Shown here in pieces: positions 54,533-63,367 of a DNA stretch of 64,000 nt (within the stretch, counting starts at the first letter, position 1; each line of letters begins with the position of its first letter). Where the stretch lies: NCBI GenBank assembly GCA_015490715.1, contig WFXH01000102.1, forward strand, positions 24,075 to 88,074, given 5' to 3'. The stretch comes from Saprospiraceae bacterium. Its GTDB lineage: Bacteria; Bacteroidota; Bacteroidia; Chitinophagales; Saprospiraceae. The position numbers and the translations under genes are program-made. The notes beneath the pieces were generated by a model that was not told the DNA's origin, did no database searches, and saw only the letters and a list, made by a program, of their open reading frames with translations.

Positions 54533-54835
54533 ATGGATTTACTGGGAAAGTCGAAATACCAAAAGCGCCGATCGAGTTCGGATTGGGTCTATGCCAATCT
54601 GCCGTTTATCATACTCATCGGAGTGCTGGGCGTTTTATACATCGCCAATTCGCATTATGCCGAGAAGCAGTTGCGCAAGCTCGAGGAGATGAAGAAGAAG
54701 CTTGAGCTGGTCAAGACGGAGTACGTCGACATCCAGACGCGCATGGTGCGCAATACGACGCCGTCGGTGCTCATTGCTGAGACAGGCCTGGGTGAGGAAA
54801 TCGACCTCGGCAATCAAGTGTATCTCATCAAATAA
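54533..54835 (+). CDS. ftsL: FtsL-like cell division protein
   Basis: Protein of 100 aa: a short basic cytoplasmic N-terminus, one membrane segment (LPFIILIGVLGVLYIANSHY), a coiled coil (KQLRKLEEMKKKLELVKTEY) and a short C-terminal part. Position between rsmH and ftsI and this architecture identify it as FtsL, of the FtsB-FtsL-FtsQ divisome complex. The 37-base gap before it contains GTATAAAATCGTA (54514-54526). Confidence 0.85.
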   Translation: MDLLGKSKYQKRRSSSDWVYANLPFIILIGVLGVLYIANSHYAEKQLRKLEEMKKKLELVKTEYVDIQTRMVRNTTPSVLIAETGLGEEIDLGNQVYLIK

Positions 54836-54846
54836 TCCCTTTGTTG

Positions 54847-56964
54847 ATGATGAGTCAACGACGCAGCGAATTGCTCTTTCGACTGTACCTGGTGACCTTC
54901 GGGTTAGTTGTCTTTGCAGGCGTCTTGCTCTGGCGCACCGTGCACATCTCTGTGATCGAGGGGGACTATTGGAGGCAGAAGGTCAAGCGTTTGAATCTCA
55001 AGTGGAAGGTTATCGAAGCCGATCGAGGCGATATCGTATCCGAAAGGGGGCGTTTGCTCGCCACGTCGCTTCCGTTTTTTGAAGTGCGCATGGACACGCG
55101 TGCCGATGGGCTCGACGATCAGACATTTTATACGCAGATAGATTCGCTGGCGTGGTACTTGTCGGTGTATGTGGATCCGACGCTCAGCCCGGCGGAGCAT
55201 CGAAAGCGCCTGGTGGAGGCAAGGCGTGCGGGCAATCGGTATCTGCTCATCAAAAAACGCGTCAATTATCACATGCTCAAAGCTATGAAGCGCTGGCCCA
55301 TCTTTCGTCGTGGGCCTAACCGTGGAGGGTTTATAGCTATCCGTCAGACGGAGAGGGTAAAACCCTATGGTGAGCTGGCTTCGCGCACCATTGGAAAGTA
55401 TAAGAGTGGGGTCATTGCCTATGGATTAGAGGCATCGTACAATCGATGGTTGGCGGGTAAGGATGGCAAGAGCTTGATGAAGCGTGTGAGAGGGGGAGTG
55501 TGGTTGCCTGTGGGTGAGCACAGCTATGTGGCACCGCAAAAGGGTTGCGATATCCACACGACGCTCAAGGTGGAGGTCCAGGACATTGCGCACCGCGCCC
55601 TGGTGGAGGGCATGAAGAAGAGCGGAGCGCAGCGGGGTGTGGTGGTAATCATGGAAGTGCGCACAGGTGCTGTACGGGCCATGGTCAATCTGCGCAGGGA
55701 TGATCGGGGAAGGTATCGAGAGACTTACAACGACGCAGTGAAGACAGCCATAGAGCCCGGATCGACGTTTAAGCTCGCCACTGTCATGGCCTTACTCGAA
55801 AGTGGTAAGGCAGATATCGATATGCCATTAAACTTAAACGGAGGACGGGCAGAGTTTTTTGATCGCATCATGCGCGATGCTTCCCATCACGGATTGCGCT
55901 ATGCGACATTGGAAGATGCCTTTGTCATTTCCTCTAATGTGGGGTTGGCGCAAGCGGCTTGGAGGGTCTTTCACAAGCGGCAAAATGCCTTTGTCGATCG
56001 ATTGCGTCAATTTGGCCTGGCGGAAACCACTGGTATCGACCTGCTGGGAGAAACGCCTCCTTTTATCAAGAGGGCGTGGGATAAGAAGACCGGTTGGAGC
56101 GGTACCACTCTGCCTTGGATGGCCATAGGCTACGAGGTTAAACTCACGCCGCTGCAAATCTTAAATCTGTACAATGCCGTGGCCAATAATGGAAAACTGA
56201 TGCGACCGTATCTGGTATCGGCAGTCGTGAAAGATGGCCAAGTAATACAGCGCAACGCGCCCAAAGTGTTGCGAAAGAAAATTGCGAGCAATGCCACTTT
56301 GCGAAAGGCACAGTACTTATTGCGCCAGGTAGTCATACGCGGTACAGCGAAAAAACCTCTGGGTGAGGCCATGTGCGCTATCAGCGCCAAGACGGGCACT
56401 GCACAGGCCAATTACTACAAGCCCAATGAATCGCTGCGCTATCACTCTTCGATGGTGGGGTATTTCCCCTCACAGGCGCCGAAATACAGCATGATTGTTT
56501 TGTTGATGGATATCCCTCAAGATAGCGCGTATTATGGAGCAGCTGCAGCGGGACCGGTATTTCGTGAAATCGTGGATCGTCTCTACATGATGGATGTGGA
56601 TCTCATTCCGAAGGTAGAGCTTGGAGGAGAGCCGTTGGCAAGTGCACAGGTGCCGCCCCTGAAGGGATATGCTGGAGATGTGATGCAGCTTTTGCAATGG
56701 ATGGGACTGGAGCAAGTCGATGCCTCGACGGAGGGTGAGTGGCTCGAAGTTCACCCGGGAGCAGAAGGGATGCGCAGCAGACCGCTGGCCGTGAGTATGG
56801 GTGTGGTACCCGATGTGCGCGGACTTGGTGCGCGCGACGCCGTGTACCTACTCGAAAGCGCTGGGTTAAAGGTCGTCTTGCGAGGTGCGGGCAAGGTGAA
56901 ACACCAATCCATCCCAGCCGGCACCCCTGCGCACAACCAAACCGTCGTATTAAGTCTGGAATAA
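54847..56964 (+). CDS. ftsI: Division transpeptidase PBP3/FtsI with PASTA domain
   Basis: Septal penicillin-binding protein of 705 aa. One N-terminal membrane anchor, a pedestal domain, then the transpeptidase: S306-x-x-K309 (GSTFK), S362-S-N364 (SSNVG) and KTGT at 515-518. The last 60 residues (VPDVRGLGARDAVYLLESAG) are a PASTA domain. ATGs at 54847 and 54850 are both possible. Catalyses septal crosslinking with FtsW. Confidence 0.96.
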   Translation: MMSQRRSELLFRLYLVTFGLVVFAGVLLWRTVHISVIEGDYWRQKVKRLNLKWKVIEADRGDIVSERGRLLATSLPFFEVRMDTRADGLDDQTFYTQIDSLAWYLSVYVDPTLSPAEHRKRLVEARRAGNRYLLIKKRVNYHMLKAMKRWPIFRRGPNRGGFIAIRQTERVKPYGELASRTIGKYKSGVIAYGLEASYNRWLAGKDGKSLMKRVRGGVWLPVGEHSYVAPQKGCDIHTTLKVEVQDIAHRALVEGMKKSGAQRGVVVIMEVRTGAVRAMVNLRRDDRGRYRETYNDAVKTAIEPGSTFKLATVMALLESGKADIDMPLNLNGGRAEFFDRIMRDASHHGLRYATLEDAFVISSNVGLAQAAWRVFHKRQNAFVDRLRQFGLAETTGIDLLGETPPFIKRAWDKKTGWSGTTLPWMAIGYEVKLTPLQILNLYNAVANNGKLMRPYLVSAVVKDGQVIQRNAPKVLRKKIASNATLRKAQYLLRQVVIRGTAKKPLGEAMCAISAKTGTAQANYYKPNESLRYHSSMVGYFPSQAPKYSMIVLLMDIPQDSAYYGAAAAGPVFREIVDRLYMMDVDLIPKVELGGEPLASAQVPPLKGYAGDVMQLLQWMGLEQVDASTEGEWLEVHPGAEGMRSRPLAVSMGVVPDVRGLGARDAVYLLESAGLKVVLRGAGKVKHQSIPAGTPAHNQTVVLSLE

Positions 56965-58421
56965 TGATTCGAAAACCCTTAAAAGCGCTTTTACCCGACC
57001 GGGGAATTCTACAGATCAAAGGAGACACATCTGTTGAGGTGAGGGGTTTGTCCTCGCACAGTGCTCAGGCTCAAGAGGGGCACGTCTTCTTTGCGTTGAA
57101 AGGTATCCATCGGGATGGAAAGCGCTTTATACCTGATGCGTTGAAGGCTGGGGCTTCTGTGATAGTATCCGACACATCGGAGGTAGAGCTTTCTCCTCAT
57201 GTATGTTTGGTCGTCGTGGACGACGTGATAGCCGTCATGGCGGAGATGGCCAGGCGATATTACGACGATCCTTCTTCGAAGTTGCAGCTCGTAGGCGTAA
57301 CGGGCACCAACGGAAAGACATCCGTAGCGCGGTGGTGTTACGATATGTGGACTTCGCTTGGTGTCGGAGCGGGTTGTATCACGACCATCGACATTCGCAT
57401 GGTGGGAGAAGTTTCTCCCTCGCGATTGACTACGCCGGATTTGTTGGAACTGTATCGATTGTTGCATCAGATGGTGCGTAAAGGTATACGATACGTCAGT
57501 ATGGAGGTCAGCTCACATGCCATCGACCAACGACGAATCGAAGGTCTGCGATTTCATACGGCCATTTTTACCAATATTTCTCATGAGCATCTCGACTATC
57601 ACGGCGATATGAAATCGTACATCTTCACCAAGAAGCGATTTTTCGACGAACTCTCCCCAGAAGCACATGCCCTCGTCAATATCGACGATCCGAGGGGGGA
57701 GGTCATGTCTCAAAATACAAGGGCAAAAAAATACACGTATGCTTTAATGCGACCGGCCGATTATAAGGCTAAGGTCCTACAAGCTGACCTCAGCGGTATG
57801 GAACTGGAAATGGATCAGGCTCGGGTGTATACGCCTATCACGGGTTCGTACAATGCTTATAACTTACTGGCGTGTTATGGAGCGCTGAGGATTGGGGGCT
57901 TTGATCGGGAGGATGTACTACAGGCCATAAGTGCATTGCGGCCCATTGAGGGGCGCATGGAGATACTGCCACCGACGCCGGAAGGGGTGACAGCCATCAT
58001 CGATTTTGCGCACACACCCGATGCGTTGAAAAATCTCCTCCAGCATGTACGTAAGATGGTCAGTCCTTCGTCGAGGCTGATTGTCGTCTTCGGCTGTGGA
58101 GGAGATCGCGATCGCGATAAGCGACCCGACATGGGATACATTGCCGCGCGGTTGGCCGACGTGGTGGTACTCACCTCGGATAATCCTCGCAACGAGGATC
58201 CTATAGACATCATAAAGGAAATCGAAAAGGGCATCCCGGCGGATTTGCGCAGCAAGGTGTGGATCATTGAGGACCGCGCGGAGGCTATTCGATTGAGCCA
58301 TGCCCTTGCCGAAAGCGGGGATGTAGTGGTCATCGCCGGCAAAGGACATGAAAGATATCAGATCATCGGTGAGAAAAAAATACCCTTTTCGGATCGGGAA
58401 GTGTGGATGCAATTGTCGTGA
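56964..58421 (+). CDS. murE: UDP-MurNAc-L-Ala-D-Glu:meso-diaminopimelate ligase
   Basis: Mur ligase of 485 aa. ATP loop VTGTNGKTSVARW, LTTPDLLELYRLL and MEVSSHAIDQRRI; the DNPRNEDP motif is the meso-diaminopimelate specificity site, so the peptidoglycan is of the mDAP type. The ATG overlaps the ftsI stop as TAATG. Confidence 0.96.
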   Translation: MIRKPLKALLPDRGILQIKGDTSVEVRGLSSHSAQAQEGHVFFALKGIHRDGKRFIPDALKAGASVIVSDTSEVELSPHVCLVVVDDVIAVMAEMARRYYDDPSSKLQLVGVTGTNGKTSVARWCYDMWTSLGVGAGCITTIDIRMVGEVSPSRLTTPDLLELYRLLHQMVRKGIRYVSMEVSSHAIDQRRIEGLRFHTAIFTNISHEHLDYHGDMKSYIFTKKRFFDELSPEAHALVNIDDPRGEVMSQNTRAKKYTYALMRPADYKAKVLQADLSGMELEMDQARVYTPITGSYNAYNLLACYGALRIGGFDREDVLQAISALRPIEGRMEILPPTPEGVTAIIDFAHTPDALKNLLQHVRKMVSPSSRLIVVFGCGGDRDRDKRPDMGYIAARLADVVVLTSDNPRNEDPIDIIKEIEKGIPADLRSKVWIIEDRAEAIRLSHALAESGDVVVIAGKGHERYQIIGEKKIPFSDREVWMQLS

Positions 58422-58562
58422 AAAGACACGTGATGTCCAAGATATTTTAGAGTAGGTTCTATTATCGTTCTCAGGTTGGTTTAACAGTTGCAGCAGGGCG
58501 TTATACGAAGGTATGACACCTGCTGCACACTGTTTTTTAAAGTAAAAAACAAAAGATCACCT

Positions 58563-59798
58563 ATGCTCTATGCTTTCTTTGACTGGCTTGAAGCGCATTA
58601 CGATATCCCGGGAGCGGGTTTGTTTCGCTATATCAGCTTTCGATCGTCGGCGGCATTGATTTTATCGCTCATCATAGCCATCGGCATTGGCGATAAGATC
58701 ATACGGTACTTACGGCGTAAACAGATTGGAGAGACCATACGGGAGCTGGGCTTGGAGGGGGAGCAGTCGAAGGCGGGTACCCCCACCATGGGAGGCGTGA
58801 TCATCATTGCTGCGATCGTGATACCCGTGTTGTTGTTGTGTGACTTGACCAATATGTATATACAGCTGTTGTTGTTGAGTGTGCTTTGGCTGGGGGCAAT
58901 TGGGCTGGTCGACGATTACATAAAGATTTTTCACAAAAAGAAGGAGGGCTTGAAGGCGAAGGTCAAGTTGATCGGTCAAGTCGCCCTGGGCACGATAGTG
59001 GGGATCGTCTTGTGGTGGCATCCCCAATCGGTGGTACGCATGGATTACCAACGGGCAGTGTCGCATAACTACCCCATCCAAAAGGTGGTCGAAACGGAAG
59101 AGGTCAAATACGCATACGTGAAGTCGACCTTGACCAATATGCCTTTTATCAAGGACAATGCTTTTGATTACAATCTGGTCGTACGGGGCAATGGAGCACT
59201 GCAGTGGGTTGGATGGTTGGTCTATGTCGTGGCGATCATCTTTATCTTGACGGCGGTATCCAATGCGGCCAATCTGACCGATGGTCTGGATGGGCTTTTG
59301 GCCGGTGTAGGGGCAATCATCGGAGTGGCTTTGGGCATCTTTGCCTATGTGTCGGGTAATACGGTCATATCGGAATACCTCAAGATTCTCTATTTGCCGC
59401 ATACTGCTGAGCTGGTGATATTGTCGGCGGCCTTTGTGGGCGCTTGTGTGGGCTTTTTGTGGTACAATTCGTACCCCGCCTCTGTGTTTATGGGCGATAC
59501 GGGGAGCTTGACGATTGGAGGAATCATAGCGATACTGGCCATCACTTTGCGCAAGGAGCTTCTCATACCGATCTTGTGCGGCGTCTTTTTCGCTGAGAGC
59601 CTTTCGGTCATCTTGCAGGTGGCCTATTTCAAGTATACAAAGCGCAAGTACGGCAAGGGTCGTCGCATCTTTCGCATGTCGCCCTTGCATCATCACTTTC
59701 AGAAGATGGGTTTGCACGAGGCCAAGATCGTGACGCGCTTTTGGATTGTGCAGGTGTTTCTGGCGGTGTTGACGGTGGTGACGTTAAAAATTCGATGA
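58563..59798 (+). CDS. mraY: Phospho-MurNAc-pentapeptide translocase MraY
   Basis: Membrane transferase of 411 aa with about ten segments that makes lipid I. Motifs: KAGTPTMGGVIIIAAI, LVDDYIKIFHKKKEGL (Asp pair), NAANLTDGLDGLLAGV, FMGDTGSLTIGG and the MraY-type SPLHHHFQKMGLHE. The ATG at 58563 is chosen. The 141-base gap before it holds no gene. Confidence 0.97.
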   Translation: MLYAFFDWLEAHYDIPGAGLFRYISFRSSAALILSLIIAIGIGDKIIRYLRRKQIGETIRELGLEGEQSKAGTPTMGGVIIIAAIVIPVLLLCDLTNMYIQLLLLSVLWLGAIGLVDDYIKIFHKKKEGLKAKVKLIGQVALGTIVGIVLWWHPQSVVRMDYQRAVSHNYPIQKVVETEEVKYAYVKSTLTNMPFIKDNAFDYNLVVRGNGALQWVGWLVYVVAIIFILTAVSNAANLTDGLDGLLAGVGAIIGVALGIFAYVSGNTVISEYLKILYLPHTAELVILSAAFVGACVGFLWYNSYPASVFMGDTGSLTIGGIIAILAITLRKELLIPILCGVFFAESLSVILQVAYFKYTKRKYGKGRRIFRMSPLHHHFQKMGLHEAKIVTRFWIVQVFLAVLTVVTLKIR

Positions 59799-59799
59799 G

Positions 59800-61128
59800 A
59801 TGATTGTCGTACTCGGCGGAGGCGAAAGCGGTGTCTATGCGGCGATATTGGCCAAGGAGCGAGGATACGAGGTGATCGTGTCGGACAGCTCGGAGATTCA
59901 TCCGAAGTACAAGGCGCTCTTGCAGGCCCATCGCATTCCCTATGAAGAGGGAGGCCATCGAATTGAAGAAAACCGAGAAATACGCTTAGCTATAAAGAGC
60001 CCCGGCATACCGACCGGAGCCCAAGTAGTACAGCAGCTTAAGGCGCGCGGGGTCGAACTCATTTCGGAAGTCGAATGGGCCTATCGTCACTGTCGTGGTG
60101 CACTCATTGGTGTCACGGGCTCCAACGGCAAGACAACGGTGGTGAGCATGATTGCACATATTTTAAAGCAATCCGGAATTGCGGCCGTCCCATGTGGAAA
60201 TATTGGATTTGCCTTCAGTAGGGCTGTCGTTGAGCACCCAAAGGCGTCTCATTACGTGGTGGAGCTCAGCAGCTTTCAGCTCGAGGATATCGACCGATTG
60301 CATGCGAGATGGGCAGCAATCACCAATATTACGCCGGATCACTTAAAGCGCTACGGAGGCAGCTTTGAGCGGTATGTAGAGGCAAAAATGCATCTATTGG
60401 ATCGTATGAAATCGCAGGACTTATTCGTCCATGGGCCATTACCCGCTTATGCGCGAACATTGCTCTCTCAAAGGAGACCGATGCCACGAACAGTAGAAGT
60501 GCCTTTGCCGGAGGAGGGTACGCTGTGGCTGGGGCCCTCGGAAGTTTGGGAGTTCGATCCGAGGCATTTGCCGGGGCGGCACAATGCCTTGAATGCCAGC
60601 ATCGCGGCGATTATCTGCCGCGATATAGGCTGCAGTCTGGAGCAAATACTCGATGCGCTGGAGAGCTATCGCTTGCAGCCACACCGCCTGGAACGCGTCG
60701 TCGTATGGCACGACATTGAAGTCGTCAACGACAGCAAGGCGACCAACGTCGAGTCGGTGCGCTTCGCCCTCGAAGCCCAAAAAAGACCAGTGGTGTGGAT
60801 TGCGGGAGGACTGGACAAGGGCAACGACTACGAGGTGATCAAAGACATCGTGCGCCAAAAGGTAAAGACCTTGGTGCCGCTTGGCAAGGACGTCGATCGA
60901 TTAAGGCAGGCGTTTGAGGGGATGGTGCCCGTGACGGAACAGGTCACCGACATGTGCAGTGCTGTGGAACGTGCATTTGAACTGGCCGAGGCGGGTGATG
61001 TCATCTTACTGTCTCCGGCTTGTGCGAGCTTTGACCTCTTTCGAAATTACGAGCACCGGGGGGAGTGTTTTAAACGGTGCGTGTACGATTTCATACAAAA
61101 TCGAGAAAAACACACAACAAGGAAATAA
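59800..61128 (+). CDS. murD: UDP-MurNAc-L-Ala:D-Glu ligase MurD
   Basis: Cytoplasmic ligase of 442 aa. N-terminal UDP-binding LGGGESGVYAAIL, ATP loop VTGSNGKTTVVSMIAHIL, substrate-lysine region NITPDHLKRYGGSFERYVEA, NDSKATNVESVRFAL and LSPACASFDLFRNYEHRGE are all visible. Starts one base after mraY. Confidence 0.97.
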   Translation: MIVVLGGGESGVYAAILAKERGYEVIVSDSSEIHPKYKALLQAHRIPYEEGGHRIEENREIRLAIKSPGIPTGAQVVQQLKARGVELISEVEWAYRHCRGALIGVTGSNGKTTVVSMIAHILKQSGIAAVPCGNIGFAFSRAVVEHPKASHYVVELSSFQLEDIDRLHARWAAITNITPDHLKRYGGSFERYVEAKMHLLDRMKSQDLFVHGPLPAYARTLLSQRRPMPRTVEVPLPEEGTLWLGPSEVWEFDPRHLPGRHNALNASIAAIICRDIGCSLEQILDALESYRLQPHRLERVVVWHDIEVVNDSKATNVESVRFALEAQKRPVVWIAGGLDKGNDYEVIKDIVRQKVKTLVPLGKDVDRLRQAFEGMVPVTEQVTDMCSAVERAFELAEAGDVILLSPACASFDLFRNYEHRGECFKRCVYDFIQNREKHTTRK

Positions 61129-61134
61129 AGGCTT

Positions 61135-62289
61135 ATGAATATTGTACAACTGCGGAGGGGCGATCGGGGAATTTGGGCGGTCATGGGCATTTTGGCCGTG
61201 GCTTCGGTGTTGGCGGTATACAGTTCGACTTCCTCCCTGGCTTTTGGTAGGGGTGGAGGCGATACCGAATACTATCTGTTGAAGCACACGATCTTTTTAG
61301 TGATGAGCATTGGTGCAGCATGGTTGGCCTCGATGGTGCCTTTTAAGAAGTACTTGCGGTATGCACCGATATTATGGCTGTTGAGTGTAGTGTTGTTGCT
61401 GGCGACGATGTTGTTTGGTCTGGAGATCAACGAAGCCCGCCGTTGGCTCCAGCTGCCTATCATTGGCATGAGCTTTCAGCCGTCGGAGTTTGCGAAAATT
61501 GCGCTGATCCTCTATGTGGCGGCGCAAATCGCTTCGCGGCAGGAGGCGATCAAGGGATTTCGCGAAGCCTTTTTGCCGCTCTTAGTACCGATTATCGTGG
61601 TGGTGGGATTGATAGCGCCGTCGGATCTGTCGACAGCGGCACTGTTGTTTGGCGTCTGTTTGATCATGCTGTTTATCGGAAGAGTGGATTGGAAATATAT
61701 AGCCCTCTTAATCGGAGCAGCCGTGATGTTTTTGCTCATCTTGCTGGCATTGGAGTCGGTGTTTCCAGATTTGCTGCGAGTCGATACCTGGAAGAGTCGT
61801 ATTGAGGAGTTTTTGTATCAGCCAGAAGGCGGATATCAGGTGCAGCAGGCTAAGATGGCAATTGCTCGCGGCTATATCTTTGGCGAAGGGCCGGGCAGCA
61901 GCATACAGCGCAATTTCTTGCCGTATCCCTATGCGGATTTCATCTTTGCCATTATTGCAGAGGAGTACGGCTTAATGGGCGCCGCATTTATCATCATGGT
62001 CTATTTGTTTTTGTTGTGGCGTGTGGTGGTCATAGCGACGCGATCGACATCGGTCTTTGCGGCGATGGTCACCGTGGGGCTGGGACTGAACATCGTCGTA
62101 CAGGCTTTTATGAATATTGCAGTATCTGTACAGTTGGTGCCGGTGACGGGGTTGACCTTGCCGCTTATCAGTATGGGTGGAAGCTCGGTGTTGATTACGA
62201 GTATTGCCATTGGCATACTTCTCAGTGCAAGTCACTGGGTCAACACCGAGTTTAAGAAAAGATTACAAAGGGATGCGCATACTCATTAG
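61135..62289 (+). CDS. ftsW: Septal peptidoglycan glycosyltransferase FtsW
   Basis: SEDS-family membrane protein of 384 aa and about ten segments. Family features: SLAFGRGGGDTEYYL, RRWLQLPIIGMSFQPSEFAK, GPGSSIQRNFLPYPYADFIF, IIAEEYGLMGA and the conserved VTGLTLPLISMGGSS near the C-terminus. Polymerises glycan strands at the septum with FtsI. Overlaps murG by 17 bases. Confidence 0.96.
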   Translation: MNIVQLRRGDRGIWAVMGILAVASVLAVYSSTSSLAFGRGGGDTEYYLLKHTIFLVMSIGAAWLASMVPFKKYLRYAPILWLLSVVLLLATMLFGLEINEARRWLQLPIIGMSFQPSEFAKIALILYVAAQIASRQEAIKGFREAFLPLLVPIIVVVGLIAPSDLSTAALLFGVCLIMLFIGRVDWKYIALLIGAAVMFLLILLALESVFPDLLRVDTWKSRIEEFLYQPEGGYQVQQAKMAIARGYIFGEGPGSSIQRNFLPYPYADFIFAIIAEEYGLMGAAFIIMVYLFLLWRVVVIATRSTSVFAAMVTVGLGLNIVVQAFMNIAVSVQLVPVTGLTLPLISMGGSSVLITSIAIGILLSASHWVNTEFKKRLQRDAHTH

Positions 62290-63367
62290 TGGCGGGGGCA
62301 CGGGTGGTCACATTTTTCCAGCTCTGGCGATAGCGGAAGCCATTCGGCGACTTCAGCCGTCGGCCGAGTTGCTCTTTGTCGGCGCGCGTGGCAAAATGGA
62401 AATGCAGATTGTGCCCAAGCACGGTTATCCGATCCGGGGATTGTGGATACGCGGCTGGAATCGGCGGAGCATTCGCTCCAACGTGCTCTTTCCCCTACGC
62501 CTGGCTACATCGCTCTATCAGGCATGGAAGATCGTAAGGGGATTTCGCCCTCATGTAGCCATTGGTACAGGTGGGTATGCAGCGGGCCCGGCATTAGAAA
62601 TCGCCTATCGGTACAAGGTGCCAATAGTACTACAAGAACAAAATTCCTATCCTGGCTGGACCAACCGCCTGTTGGCCAAAAAGGCCGCTGCAATTTGTGT
62701 GGCGTACCCGGAGATGGAGCGCTATTTTCCCGAGGATAAAATCCACTTAACGGGCAATCCCGTGCGGAAGGAAATCGCACATAACCGCTATACGCCTGAG
62801 GAGGCGCGCAAACGACTCGGCCTTCATCCAAGGCGGCCAACGCTTGTCGTGATCGGTGGAAGCCTCGGGGCAAAAACGCTTAATGAAGCCGTTGCTGGAA
62901 GTTATGAGCTATTAAAAAGACATGTTGACGATGTTCAAATACTTTGGCAAGTGGGCAAAGGATATTGGGAGGCGTACAAAGACAGCGATGTAGCGACGCT
63001 GCCTTCGGTCGTCGCAGTACCTTTTGTCGACGATATGGCTGCGGCTTATCGCGCTGCGTCCATCATCATAAGCAGAGCGGGTGCGATTGCCATCAGCGAG
63101 ATAGCCGCTACTCCATCGGCGGCCATTTTCGTCCCATCGCCCAATGTGGCAGAAAATCATCAGTACAAAAATGCCGAGGCATTGGTACGGCACGACGCCG
63201 CTGCTATGATTGATGATCAAAGTGCGGTAAAAAATGCCTTGCCTATGGCCCTACAGTACCTCCGTTGCGAAGATTTGCTCGCTACGTGGAGGAAAAACAT
63301 CGCCAAATTTTATCGGCCCAATGCGGCCCAGCGAATCGCTGAAATAGCAATACTGTTGAGCCAATGA
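62273..63367 (+). CDS. murG: UDP-GlcNAc:lipid I transferase MurG
   Basis: Glycosyltransferase of 364 aa that makes lipid II. ISGGGTGGHIFPALAIAEA at the N-terminus, GTGGYAAGPALEIAYRYKVP, LQEQNSYPGWTNRLLAKKA and, in the donor half, VIGGSLGAKTLNEAV and SRAGAIAISEIAA. The ATG at 62273 is chosen; the long in-frame frame to the left overlaps ftsW. Confidence 0.97.
   Translation: MRILISGGGTGGHIFPALAIAEAIRRLQPSAELLFVGARGKMEMQIVPKHGYPIRGLWIRGWNRRSIRSNVLFPLRLATSLYQAWKIVRGFRPHVAIGTGGYAAGPALEIAYRYKVPIVLQEQNSYPGWTNRLLAKKAAAICVAYPEMERYFPEDKIHLTGNPVRKEIAHNRYTPEEARKRLGLHPRRPTLVVIGGSLGAKTLNEAVAGSYELLKRHVDDVQILWQVGKGYWEAYKDSDVATLPSVVAVPFVDDMAAAYRAASIIISRAGAIAISEIAATPSAAIFVPSPNVAENHQYKNAEALVRHDAAAMIDDQSAVKNALPMALQYLRCEDLLATWRKNIAKFYRPNAAQRIAEIAILLSQ

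Noticed and set aside
61084..61096. TACGATTTCATAC as an operator inside murD
   Set aside because: It encodes the conserved Tyr-Asp-Phe-Ile stretch of murD, so coding constraint can explain this copy; kept only as part of the word count.
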